From Pseudovirgaria hyperparasitica (Eukaryota > Ascomycota > Dothideomycetes > Acrospermales > Acrospermaceae), in the NCBI RefSeq assembly GCF_010093815.1, contig NW_022985567.1:211367-275366 (forward strand): 64,000 nt of DNA, written 5' to 3'. The position numbers and the translations under genes are program-made. Positions 1 to 12,500 of this stretch are shown one piece after another. The stretch's first letter is position 1; the number at the start of each line of letters is the position of its first letter. The notes under the pieces are model-generated. The model was not told where the DNA came from and ran no database searches. It saw only the letters and a list, made by a program, of their open reading frames with translations.

Positions 1-843
1 GAAACATCAAGTGTAAGAGAGACGGTAAGAAGATTAGGGATTGTGTTCTATAAGGGTCACATCTACTAGAGATTTGATGGTAAGAATTAGATCATGTTTC
101 TCTACTTCGTAATTTCACCTAGTCGAAAGTTTGAAATATAATTCTCACACGATGTTTGTTTGTTTGTTTCGTGGGGTTTGCACTATCTATTCGCACGCAC
201 AAGTCAATAACAAGTCAGCAATAAGAGCGTGTCATACTTCCATGAAACCTGTCTACTTCTCACATCGGTCCCTACGGAATTCCAATGTCACACTCAATAT
301 CGCGGAATACGGCGACGAGTAGAAACCCTACATAAAAGTCATATAAGTGGGCTAGTAATCTGTCGGCAGGATATTGCAGATGGTTAGACGGGCAGCATAT
401 ATTTCGCCTGTCGTCGTGGGTTGTATATGGCAGGCACCGGGTATGGCATGCAATGAGGGAATGCATAAAACGAGTAATGAGCCTATGAAAAGGGCAAATT
501 TCATGTGTACATGTATTGTGCGTAGCACGAAGTTTACATGAATCTTGATTGAAATGGGCCAGCTGAGAGTGTTCTCTGTTCGTGTAAGTACAGCAGATAT
601 ATTTAATCTTGGATATGAGAAGAAGAGGACAAGTGTGAAATGTGAACGGAGAAACAGTTAGGAACATCGAAACTGCTGTGTCTAGGGCTGACAATCTGAA
701 CAGGGCAGCTTAAGCTGATCGTCGTATGGAATGTTTCGTCACCGTTATCACGAAGTAGTCAATAGTTGAAGCTTGGTTGGAAGTCCCAGTGATACCATGT
801 TCTAATCGTCCGCATCTTGCATGCCACATCTCATCACCAACCT
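1..843. other. Left-edge stretch without a recognised gene
   Basis: I see no convincing coding region here. The open frames are short, overlap on opposite strands and show no family motif. The right part is the 3' flank of the minus-strand gene that ends at 844. Confidence 0.5.
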
Positions 844-1647
844 TTACTCCTTCACCCCCTTACTCGCCGGCATCCCGGTCACAACTCCAGGCGTATACTT
901 TGCCTTACCACTCTCACTCGTCGTGGTCTTCTTCGTCGACCCTCCCGCGTTACCCCTTTTCACACTCGAACCAGTCCCCTTTGGCATTCCCGTAACCACC
1001 CCCGGTGTATACTTCGCACCACTACCATCCTCCGTTGTCTTCTTCACCCCTGCCCCTGTGATCTTCTTCTGCGCGGTACCACCTGTCCCCGTCACAACAC
1101 CTGGCGTATACTTCGACCCGGCCGTCGTCGCAGACGCAGACCGCGAACGCACCACCGATCCCTTGGTGTCAGTCACCCTTGGCTTCGCAGAGCTAGCAAT
1201 AGACCTTTTCGTCGGCACAGTCCCGGTATAAGGCATATTAGCAGCCGCAGCACCCTTCCCATTTGGCGCCACAGGAGTGGAATGAGCCCGTTTGACCGCC
1301 ACTGGCCTCTTCGTTGTTGAAGACGCGCCTGTGGCGATGGTCTTTCTAGGCCTCGAACCTGCTGGTTTGGATGCTGAGCCGGTGCCTTTGATTGCGTTGC
1401 CCCAGGTGTCGAATTTAGTTTCCACGGCTGGGAGAATCTATGTGAGCCAGCAGGCGTGGGTGGAAAGGCTAGGGAAGGCTGAGAGGAGAACTGGGGAAGT
1501 CGTACCTCGACCGTATGCAGCACCGCCGGACTCAATGTAGTCGCCTGCTTTATTCAATATATCTCCGGCGTAGCCACCGGCGGTGCGCATGCCGCTGTCG
1601 ACGAAGCCGGCGACGCTGGACTGGATGATATTGGAGACGAAGTTCAT
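844..1647 (-). CDS. Small basic hypothetical protein with three KYTPGVVTG repeats
   Basis: I do not recognise this 241-residue protein. Exon 1 (1647-1506) encodes a glycine- and alanine-rich start, MNFVSNIIQSSVAGFV..., with an amphipathic look. An intron at 1505-1428 (GTACGA...CTCCCAG) joins it to exon 2 (1427-844) in phase and avoids the stop codon that the nearer TAG acceptor would create. The C-terminal two thirds is rich in Lys, Thr, Gly, Ser and Pro. It carries the nonapeptide KYTPGVVTG three times, about 30-35 residues apart, twice followed by MP. No transmembrane segment or catalytic motif is visible. The start could instead be an upstream in-frame ATG at 1704; I chose 1647 because the residues from there look structured. 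The gene is surely coding; its function is unknown. Confidence 0.6.
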
Positions 1648-2344
1648 GCTTGGCGGAATGTGGAGGTGACGGTGTTGGGGGACATTGACTGTATAGAAAC
1701 ACACTGTCGACCTTGACGATTGATGTTCCTGTTACAGAAGTCGAATGTTGCTACGGATCTTGGATGCCCTGTTTACATCCCTGTCAATGACATCGCTTAT
1801 ACGGGATGAGACATCACGTGTGTGTGCCACAAGCGGCATTGTCTTAGCATTCATACTCCTGCCTCTTCAAAATTGGACTTGATCATTCATTGTTGAGACT
1901 ATACAGCCCGCCATGCCGATGCTCCCACCACTTTTTATCCTATGGACAAATACAGTAAAATCAGAACATCGACCGAGTAACCCAACATGCCACGAGATGT
2001 GATCCTCATTCCTGCATGGTGAGCGTATTAATGCAACGTGAAACTCTATGCAGACCGCACATGCAAGTCGGATATCTCAGTGTGAAAAAGACGACCAGAC
2101 AAAGAAATATCGTACCGGAAGTGGAAATGATATATGAAACGGACGCACAGAAATGACGAAAACTCGCATGGCTACCGTCTGGAAACTATCGAGTACTGGA
2201 CAGCCTGCGAGCTTTTCGCCATAGGAGAGGAGTCGTTTTTGTTTTGTTTTACACCCAAGCTGGATGGTCGAATCAACGCCTGGTCTGGGGAAATGTATGA
2301 AATGCTGCACCTGTATAAACAAAAGCTCCAAAGACGAATTGAGC
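1648..2344. other. Intergenic: promoter of the repeat protein gene and 3' flank of FPR4
   Basis: About 700 bases between two minus-strand genes. No family-supported reading frame was found. Confidence 0.5.
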
Positions 2345-4143
2345 TTAGTTGATGGAGATCAATTTGATGTCGAAGACGAGGTTAGAGTTAGCGGGAATAC
2401 CAGGAAGTGACTTATTTCCATAGGCCAATTTGGACGGAATGGTGAGGCGTCGCTCGGCACCGACAGTCATGCCATCGACGCCGATTTCCCATCCTGTGAT
2501 AACTTCACCCTTGCCAAGGACGAAGGTGAACGGCTTGCCCTTTTTGTTCGCTGAACATAGGATCAGCACAAAGGCCACAGTTGGAATTGGAGCAAACTTA
2601 CAATCGAAGACTTTGCCATCTTTCTCGAGCTTTCCGATGTACCTCATGCCGATCTTGTCGCCTTTCTTAGCCGCAGGGCCTTTGCCCAGCTTTTTGTCGT
2701 CAATCTTTACCCCACGAACATTCTTTACGCCGAGGGCCTGCTTCGGTTTGGCATCCTCCTTTTCTCCAGCTTTGGGGAGTGGGGAACCGGTAGGTCCTTG
2801 CTCAAGGTTCTTCGCGAATTGAACCTTTTTGTCGGACTTGGCGGATTGGGGAGTGCCATTGGTGCCATTGACTTCCTTCTTGTCAGATTTCGATGTAGTC
2901 CCGTTGGCCTCTTTTTTGGCAACCTCATCAGCACCAGCAACAGCCAAGCCTTGGTTGTTCTTCAGCTTCTTGAGCTGCTTCTTGCTCAACTTCTCACCAG
3001 AAGCAGCCTCGCCAGACTTCATTGATTTTGCAATGAGATCGTCAAGGGTAGAAGCATCCTCCTCCGAGTCTTCGGCAGCGCGCTTATTCTTGCCCTTCTT
3101 GTCCTTTTTCTCAGCCTTAACAAGCTTTGGGGCCTCCTCTTCCTCACTTTCAACTTCAGTGACGCGGGGATCAGCAATGTCGTCGAGCTCATCAGATTCC
3201 TCATCATAATCATCTGAATCCTCATCCATACCTCCCAAACCTCCGTAGAGATCCATCTCATCGTCATCTTCATAGTCCTCATCATCAGACTCATCTTTGA
3301 CATCAGCAATGTAATTACCGGTCAAGAACACGCTGTGCGTGCCAATGACCTTGAAGTAAACCTGCTCATTTTCGCTGACGGTGATGTCAATTGGTTGTTG
3401 ATAGTGCTGCGTATGTTAGCGTATAGCCATGAGGATTACAGAGACAGTCTAACCTGCGTGGTGTCAAGAGTACAGATCACATGCTCCTCCAATTCACCAT
3501 CCTCACTGTCTGCCTCATCGGAGTCGATTTCCTCGTCGTCGTCTTCATCGGACGCTTTGCCTTTGCCTTTGTTTTTCTTGATACCGTTGACACCGTTGGA
3601 CATGTCATCAACGTCCATATCGTCATCACCAATGAGCGCTTCAAGGATCTGCTTGACAGCAGCGTCTTTTCGAGCTTTCTTGGTTTTTGCCGGATCGCTT
3701 GGGCCGCCATTTACTTCGTCGTCACTTTCATCATCCTCGGAGTCTTCTTCAGAGTCCTCGTCGGACCCGCCGAGAGCAGGTCTGAGACGAGCTTCCAGAG
3801 CAGCGATATCGTCGGAGTCGTAATCGTCCTCGTCGTCTTCGCTTTCACTCAGCTCAGCACTTATGACCTTGATGATCTTCAGAGTCGCGCGAGGGACGGT
3901 CTGATCGGCTGGAGCCAGGTCGAGCTGTGCGGGGGCACTAGGGTCAATGGCCGCCATTGAGATGCGTATCTGCATATGTTTAGTTTCTTATTCAGTCTGA
4001 AAATTTGCGCACAAGTAATATTAAAAGGCAGAGAATGATTAGACAGTACATACAGATGCAGGAAGGTCTTCGAAGCCCGCTGGGATGGGCATATCGCCAG
4101 GCGGGACCTCAAGGGCGTAAACGCGCACAGGTTGCTGAACCAT
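2345..4143 (-). CDS. FPR4: Nuclear FKBP-type peptidyl-prolyl isomerase / histone chaperone (Fpr3/Fpr4)
   Basis: Four exons (4143-4054, 3969-3454, 3406-2602, 2550-2345) give 538 residues. The N-terminus ([16 protein letters not shown], then residues about 30-110) matches the nucleoplasmin-like fold of this family. The middle has several long Asp/Glu/Ser tracts, then Lys-rich linkers, typical of nucleolar histone chaperones. The last 110 residues are an FKBP domain with the [27 protein letters not shown] and [12 protein letters not shown] segments that line the FK506/proline site. Family knowledge: Fpr4 isomerises histone tail prolines and assists nucleosome assembly at rDNA. All three introns are 47-84 nt, and joining across them restores family-conserved sequence. 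The gene shares a 657 bp divergent promoter with REV1. Fpr3 and Fpr4 cannot be told apart here; filamentous fungi usually have one. Confidence 0.93.
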
Positions 4144-4800
4144 GGCGTCGGAGTACTTCGATTTAGGAATATGGGTTGAGTCCCAAGAGAAAGGCTCTCT
4201 TCTGTGAAGAAAGGATGCTATGTGAAGTAGGTAGCGACAGCAGTAAAGAGAGCAGTCAAAATGTCTGTATGAATGCGTTGCGGGTTTGGAGCGGGAGCAA
4301 CGAGCACGAGAGAAGAAAAATGAGAGCTATGGACATGGAACTTTTGAAGCGGGCGATATTTTTTTGCCTGCCCTGCTCACCGCCTACGATTACCGGGGAT
4401 CGCGGGCTGCTAGGCCTAATCACGTCTAGCCCTTCCATCGCATCCATTTGATCCTCGTCTGTTCCATTGGAATAGCTGCACCTGTACGTGGCCCCCTTGA
4501 TGTTGGTGATGCGATTGACGACATTGACTAAAGGGCTTCAAGAATATCTTCTCGTGGCGATAAGTCTGCATCAATCAATATCCATGAGTTTTATATAAAT
4601 GTGTGCAATCCTTTATGTTCTCTCGCTTACTTGGCTCGTGCACGACTCATTTAGGTCGCGGGCGCGTTCCCACTTTGCAGCGCGTCATCCTGGTATCCAT
4701 CTCATCTGCGTCTGCAACATTGACCATACACACCGACAGCTCCATGAGGTCGCATATAGTCTTGCCAAAGCTATGAGGCCACCTTGCCGTCTACTTCGAG
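4144..4800. promoter_or_regulatory. Divergent intergenic promoter region FPR4 / REV1
   Basis: Between the ATGs of FPR4 (-) and REV1 (+). It must hold both promoters. I could not assign a TATA box or a factor site with confidence. Confidence 0.5.
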
Positions 4801-7800
4801 ATGGGCTCGAAGTTAGAAAGCAATTCCACAGCAGTGCGCAAGCGCATCGAAAGCCGTAGGTATTGCCCAGAGGCCAAAACCTGTACGCTCACCACCTCAT
4901 AGATACATTTGACAATGAGGAAGGAGAGGAATATGAGCCATCCAAGTTTGGAGGCTTCCCTGAATACTTTCGGCGCAAGAAGATAAAGCTCCAGAACCTT
5001 GATGCCGAACTACGCGCCAAGTCCGCTGACAAGCCCGCTGTATTCCGTGGTGTCGTTGCGAACGTCAATGGGTACACTCAGCCATCCTTGAATGACTTAC
5101 ATAGGATGATAGTCGAACATGGTGGTGGTTTCATGCAGTACTTGACCGGCAAGACGGCGGTGACCCATATAATTGCGAGTAGTCTTACGCCTAAGAAGGC
5201 TGTAGAATTCAAGAAATACCGGATAGTGAAGCCTGCATGGGTAGTTGATAGTATCGCTGCTGGAAAGCTGCTGCCATGGGACGCCTATCGTGTTGTGGAC
5301 GAAGGTGTCGGGCAGAAGATTCTCGGGTTCGACAGTGGCAAGATTGTCAGCCAGACAAGCAAACAGTCCAAAGGATACAGGGACCAGTCAGATACCAGCT
5401 GGTACACAAGCCAACTGAAGCAGTCGGCGTCCACCCCTAGCTCAAGCAGACCGAAGTTTCGGTCACAGAGGCCTCCGACACCCGTTTCCGACGATATTGA
5501 TGGCGAGGAGCAATCCGATCCTGACGACGATGTGAAATTGAGGGAGGCTGTCAACTACGATGTGCCTGAAGGTTTCTTTGACGGTGCCACCCCGAATACC
5601 CCCCCGAAGACCAGTCCTGTAGAAGAAACCCCCCAGAGAGAACTGATTCCCGAAGTGGATAAAAGTACGGAGAGCAGGACTCCTGGTGAGAAAGTACGAA
5701 CACCCAGTATAAGGGCCCACAAGAGATCTAGAAGCCCCTCGGCAGATGCTGCGGCTAAAAGACCAAGATGGACTTCAGAACAGAGTGGCGCTCTTCTTGA
5801 TTCTCCCTCGAAACGGAGTCACTTGACCGCCGAAGAACATAACGCCATCTTACTAGCGGATCCCAAGGTCCGGAAATCATCTGTTATCAATCCAGAATTC
5901 CTCGAGCAGTACTACCGCGAGTCACGCCTGCATCATCTATCTACGTGGAAAGCTGACCTCAAGTCTCAGCTACAGACGCTTGCGGCGGAAAAGACATCAT
6001 CCCAGAGAGTTCGCCAGAAGCGAGCCCCCGGTGCTAGAAGGTATATACTACACGTCGACTTCGACAGTTTCTTTGCAGCCGTCTCTCTCAAAAAGCATCC
6101 AGAGTACAAAGAAAAGCCTGCTGTGGTTGCACATGGCAATGGAACGGGATCTGAAATTGCTAGCTGTAATTATCCAGCTCGCAAATACGGAATCAAGAAT
6201 GGCATGTGGATGAAGCGTGCGTTAGAGCTATTCCCAGACCTAAAGGTTTTACCATACGACTTTCCCGCCTACGAAGAAGCAAGTAGATCATTCTATCAGT
6301 CAATCATGAACTGCAGTCCGGAAGCAGTAGTTCAAAGCGTAAGCATAGACGAAGCATTAGTCGATGTCTCTAACAGCTGCAATGCAGCTGGAGGAGGCAA
6401 TGGGGTCCATCCAAGTAAAGGTGCCCTATATCGTGAACAAGAGCAAGCTAATGAAATTGCGACCCGACTACGTGACGAAGTTCTCGCAAAGACTGGTTGC
6501 AATGTTTCAGTTGGCATTGGAGCCAACATTCTACTTGCCAAAGTCGCTCTTCGCAAGGCTAAGCCCGCAGGCCAGTATCAAATCAAGCCCGATGAGATGC
6601 TGGATTTTGTAGGGGCACTCCAGGTACAAGACCTGCCAGGTGTTGCTTGGAGTATTGGAGGAAAGCTCGAGGAGATAGGGATCAAATTTGTGTCTGATAT
6701 CCGTCAAGTTACGAAAGAAAAGCTGGTCAACGCTTTGGGACCCAAGACTGGTGAGAAGCTGTGGGATTACTCTCGAGGCATCGATCGATCCGAAGTTGGT
6801 GACGTGGTGGTGCGTAAGTCTGTGTCTGCTGAGGTCAACTGGGGAGTACGCTTCGAGAACCAAGAGCAGACCGATGAATTCATTGAGAATCTCTGCGGGG
6901 AGCTGAACAAACGACTGCTCAAAGAGAGAGTCAAAGGCCGACAATTCACCATGAAGATCATGCGTCGCGCAGCAGATGCTCCTCTCGATCCACCTAAACA
7001 TCTCGGCCATGGGAAGTGTGATACGTACAACAAGAGCATCGCATTAGGTGTTGCGACCAACGCGAAAGAAGTCTTGACTAAGGAAGCGCTGTCCATATTA
7101 AAAAGCTTCAATATCTCCCCTGGTGAGCTCCGAGGGATAGGGGTTCAAATGACAAAGTTGGAGCCACTGAGAGCCAATCTCGATGGGAAAATCGAGACCA
7201 GCCAACGTAGGCTCCAATTCAAGACTCATAATGCTGTTGGAAGGCCACTGCAAGAGTCTGTATCCGACGAACCGGATGCAGCAGACGATTCCATTCAAGA
7301 CGACGTCGTCACCCCAAAGAAGCCAAAAGCTCCGCCTAAACAGATCAATTACGGCCCTGCTGACCTTCACCAAAGCACACCTCGAAAGAAACCACTTAAC
7401 ACGCTCGGAACGCAATTTATTCTGCCCAGCCAGGTTGACCCTACCGTGCTTGAGGAATTGCCTTCAGACATACGGGCTAAACTTGCTAGGCACGTCCGTC
7501 AAGCATCTCCTTCGCCAGCGGCGAGGCCCAGACCTCCAGCATCAACAGTCCTCCCTAGTGAGTCACAACTCGACCCTGAAGCTCTCTCTGCCCTCCCAGA
7601 CGACCTTCGGGCAGAAGTGCTTGCACACTACGCCCAGGATCTCGAGAAGTTGCACACAGGCGAACATGCCGGTCTTCCCCAGTCACCACAAAAAACTCGT
7701 ATCTTCGCACCTCCAAAGAAACCTGTCGTTCCCGTAAAGCGTGGCCGTGGCCGTCCTCCGAAATACGCCATCGCACCCACCTCTGCCGCTACAAGCAATG

Positions 7801-8459
7801 CGACTTCATCTACTTCATCAACCCTCACCCAAGCCAACTTCATCACATCCCGCCCGACTTCCCGTAACACGGATGCTCTGCAACAAGTCAACGCTGCTGA
7901 CGTTGATGTCGAGTTCCTGGCCGCACTTCCTGCATCCATCCGCGCCGAAGTCCTTGCGCAGCAACGGCTCTCCCGACTTAATAATAAGTCAGCTCTCACT
8001 CTCCCTCGCAAAGCTCCTCCAAGGCCGAAAGCTCCCGTCACTCTACTTCCCTCTCAGCGTACGTTAGTATTACCACCAAGGAAACCACGGCCAACATTCA
8101 CGACGCAGAAGTTCACATCAATCGAAAACCTGCGTACAGCAATATCCTCATGGTGGGATACGTTTAGCGATGAAGGTCCATATGACGAGGATGTCGGTGC
8201 GCTAGGGAAATACCTCTCTGCCGTCGTTCGTGATGAGATGGACATGCACAAGGCAATGAAAGTAGTACAGTGGCTGGCCTGGGTTGTGAGTGAGGGATAC
8301 GAGCAAGACGAAGGGACAGTTGAAGACAGCGACGGATTTGCTGGACTGACGGCCAGCCAAGAAAAGGGGAAGCTCAAGTGGGAAGGTGCTGTAGAGACTG
8401 TCAAGGTCGTCGTGCGGAAAGCAGTAAAGGAACGTGGGCTGGGGGAGATAGACTTTTAA
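4801..8459 (+). CDS. REV1: DNA repair protein REV1 (Y-family dCMP transferase)
   Basis: Exon 1 is 4801-4855 (MGSKLESNSTAVRKRIES), followed by a 47 nt intron 4856-4902 and exon 2 4903-8459, giving 1203 residues. The short first exon is needed: it restores the N-terminal motif of fungal Rev1 just before EGEEYEPSKFGGFPEYFRRK. A BRCT domain lies at about 62-150. The Y-family polymerase starts at about 400 with LHVDFDSFFAAVS (metal-binding Asp residues) and includes SIDEALVDVS at about 497. After the polymerase come three leucine-proline ubiquitin-binding-like motifs (about 858, 904, 1018), each with a [D]xxxLxxLPxxIRAE/KxL core. The C-terminal 115 residues form the helical Rev1 C-terminal domain that contacts Pol zeta and other translesion polymerases. 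Family role: deoxycytidyl transfer opposite abasic sites and scaffolding of mutagenic bypass. Confidence 0.95.
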
Positions 8460-9547
8460 TCAGGAGTTTTTGTATCAATTATCGGCGTTGGGAGATGGAA
8501 TTGTGGATCTGATACCAAGGAGGCACGACATATGGAAACGGAGATTATGTTTATGTTCCAGACTTCAGTCCCACCGTGTCGTGTGTCGATAACACCGGAA
8601 TATATTTCAAAACTGTGGCGGTGTCTTAGCTGTGGTGTGGCTAGTAACACTCACATTTCGGAGCAAACCGCGCAACACAGGCTCGTAAATAATACTCGTG
8701 ACGGGAACGCGCCGGTAAGAACAATGCTCAATTGCGTAATCTCGTCCATCGCGTCTTTTGACTTCAGACTGCAAGTAGATGAATACCAGACTGTTTCGTT
8801 CTGACAATTGCGAACTCGCAAGACAGCCCTCCCATGTCCGACTTCAAACAAAGAGGCTGTGCCGTCCATGCATCCCATACCGAAGTGGAGACCTCAAACA
8901 CCCACCTCCGGTCTAGCCCGCTGTCTTCAACATCACCACATCTGTACCTGTACCTAGCTATATACCCATAACTCCCGCTCGCGACGTTGTTCGAACCCCT
9001 CGGATCGACTACTATCCCTGATCGTCCGAGTCTGATGTTTTCACCACTACAAGCCTGACACCTGCCATGCAGCCGCCCTGAGTCGTGAAGAACACGCTCC
9101 ACGTCGCTGTCCGAGGCAAGCTGCTTTGCGATACTGCACGCTTCACTACCATTCCTCCGTCAAGAGCCTTGCGCGCATAATACCGAGACCATAAACCGTG
9201 ATGACAAGGAAAGAGAATGTTGGCAGGCATGGTTCTACGGAAAGCTCCGGAGCTGATAGCTGGCGCTCGTCCGACACTATCAGAGGGTCACCGGCAGGAC
9301 GTGCGAGAAACGCGCCGGTAAGATCGAGGCCTGGGAAGGAAAAAGAGTACGTGCTGTTTGATTTCCATTCTGTTTGAGCATCCGCTGGTTCTTGCTGTCG
9401 TGTCTAGCGGCGATCTCATGGTTTGAAGCCGTGAGCCTCGAGAGATTGATGACTGAAAGAGTATCTGAGAGCGCTGTAAACGCGCGGTTATAGTACAGAC
9501 CACAGTTGTGGAGGGATCCTTTGTAGCCAGCTCTTCTGATAGCGTCC
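8460..9547. other. Intergenic between REV1 and adenylate cyclase
   Basis: About 1.1 kb. The right part is the presumed adenylate cyclase promoter and leader. Several short overlapping frames exist, but none has a recognisable product. Confidence 0.5.
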
Positions 9548-12500
9548 ATGTGGTCTCCGCACGAGTCTCGCGCGTCGAATGATCAATTACGCCCGTCTTC
9601 GCACTCGGATGGCGCATTGTATGAGCGCACAATGCTGACATCTTAAGCAGAGCTGATATCGACGCTGATATTTCTCCTGGAACCAGGCCACGAGTGCCTG
9701 CGCAGAGTTCTAGATCAAAGATCGCCCCGTGGGAGACCTCTGGAAAGACGTCAGAATTCAACAACTACAGGAAAGAGCTGGCAGTATTAGATGCGCCGAA
9801 CAGTAATCCAGCGCCGAACTCACGCCAAAGGGTACATAATGCGAACTCGGATTTTCCACCTTGGGCTACTGGACTTGGTGGTACACCGAACGTTTCCAGT
9901 GTCTTCGGGAGCATTGGAAGCTTCTACAATGATTCGAACGAGGACCTGACCCAGCTCTCACCTGGACTTCGCCCTGGCAGTAGTAAAGATGAGGTGGTTT
10001 ATCCTGGTGATGATCGCCGGCCGTCCATCGCTAGCAACACCACTGTGAGCAGTCAAGGATCTAAATCGAGCATTGGCCGCGGGTTTCATAAAAAGCTGCA
10101 GGGTTTCTTCGGTGAAGAATTTCCAGTTATCGACTCCAGACAGAGCTCTGATACTAGCCTCGCCTACAATGCCTTTGCTGCTGCTGGAGCTGGCAATAAT
10201 AGCGACAACTCGTCTCGAGTACGTCCCCGAAACAATTCAATGCGGACCGCTGTAGGGGAGGGCTTAAACAGCCGACCAGTATCACCTGCAAGCTCACGCC
10301 CACGTACACCTCTACCATCAAGCGAAGTTACCCCTTGGGAATATCAAGATCTCAAGGTAAGGAGCCATTGGGGAAGACGGTTGAGCGCACTATGCTGTTG
10401 TGCTTTCCTTGCGTTCCATTTTGATTGTCTCAACTGACGACTTGGGCAGGAACTCCCAGGCTCCATCAGCTTGTCACGCCCCTCAACGGAACATTCGAAC
10501 TCCAAGTTCTCCAAATCGCACAAACTCCATCTACCTGGACACCGTCAAAGAGGGAGCAAGGAGGACAACAGAGCCGAATCTAACATCGGATACACATTAC
10601 GACCGAGTCTCAGCAGAGAGGAGTCGAGCGGAAGCGCGCGCAAGCCAGATAGTCGACTTCATCAGCTCCCAGTGGCACTTAGCTCGGCTTTCAACTCTAG
10701 CACTACGCTCGGTCGACCTTCAAGTCCAACGCCCAGCGGATCAAGTGCGCTCAGCAAGGAGAATATGGCTCAGCGCTCCCCGGGTGGCAATGGCAACCAC
10801 AAACGCTCTCTCATCGACCGATTAACGCGAAAGCACAAGGCCGATCGAGTCGTTGCGGATCCACTCAGTGACTTGTCCCCGTCCTCAACGTCTTTACATG
10901 CCCAACTGAGAGCCCCGAAGCTTCCGAAATCTGAGCCCACGGGAAACACGCGGAAACGGCCTGGCATAGAGCCCCCGCCAAGCATTCGTAGCAAAGAATC
11001 AATTCCGAAAAAAGAGCATGCCAGTAGGATACCTTTCAAGAGCTCGAAAAGAGGCCACCTAGCTGTCGAGCCATCAGCAAAGGATCCAAACGAAGCGCGG
11101 GCTTCAGCCGTTATGAACGAAGCTCTTTGGAATCTAGACACAGACTTGACACAAATGGAGGGTATCATCGGCAACCCCCTGCTTGGGCCCTTGACACCAC
11201 CTGTGGGGGACGTATATACAGCCTTCCCAGGTGACGATGCGTACAAAGAACCCAAGGAATACGAGGCACCCCCTGCGATATGGGATGCTCCGGATTCCTG
11301 GGCAGTGAAGCGAGTCGGGGATGAGAACATGGGTAGGCTACGTGAGCTTGACGAGAACGGCGATATTCCTAAGGATGACAACGTCGGTCCACCATATTGC
11401 GTACGCATATTTCGAGTTGATTCGACTTTTGCTGTCCTTTCCGTGGGACTAAACACAACTGTTGCTGAAATCATAGCGATATTAGGCAAGAAGACTTTGC
11501 TGCAGGACGAATTGAACAATTACCAGATCGTTATGCGGAAACACGACACTTCGCGGCAACTGCAACCCCAGGAAAGACCTGTCGTAATACAGAGGCACCT
11601 CCTAGAACAGGCTGGCTACACCGACTCTGATCGTCTTGAAGATGTCGGTCGAGAGGACAACAGTTATCTCTGTCGTTTCACTTTTTTGCCGTCCAAGATG
11701 ACTGGCTACTCGAGTCTCGAAAAGGATCCCGGCTTCAAGAATATGCAAAAGTTCAGTCATATCGATCTCCAAGGCCGAAATCTAGTCACTATTCCGATCA
11801 CACTATATCAGAAAGCAACTGAAATCATTTCTCTGAACTTGTCCCGCAACCTCTCCCTCGACGTCCCAAAAGATTTCATACAGACATGCACTAATTTACG
11901 GGACATCAAATATACTAGTAATGAGGCTTGGCGGCTACCTCCCAGTTTAGGCTTGGCCAGCAGGCTTACCATGCTAGACGTCTCCAACAACCGCTTGGAG
12001 CAGCTAGACAACACGGAGCTTAACAAGCTGCACAGTCTACAAGGCCTGCGTCTATCAAACAACAAACTTACGTCCTTGCCCTCGTATTTTGGCCAGTATA
12101 AAGCTTTGCGAAGCTTGAACCTCTCATCGAACTTTCTGAAGGAGTTTCCAGACTTCCTCTGTGAGGTTCGAACACTCGTGGATCTCGACATAAGCTTCAA
12201 CACGATTTCCAGTATTCCGAAGATCGGACAGTTGACCTGTCTAGAGCGACTTTGGGCGACAAACAACAAGCTCACCGGATCATTTCCACCATCACTGAAG
12301 AATCTCGTCAACCTCAGGGAGATCGATGTGAGATTCAACAGCCTAAACAATATCGACGTCATGTCTCAGTTGCCGAAGTTGGAGCTTCTGATAGTTGGTC
12401 ACAATTCAATATCTGCCTTCGAGGGCACTTTTGAGAAAGTCAAAGTGCTGCACATGAATCACAACCCAGTAACAAGATTCGGAATCACCTCATACGTACC

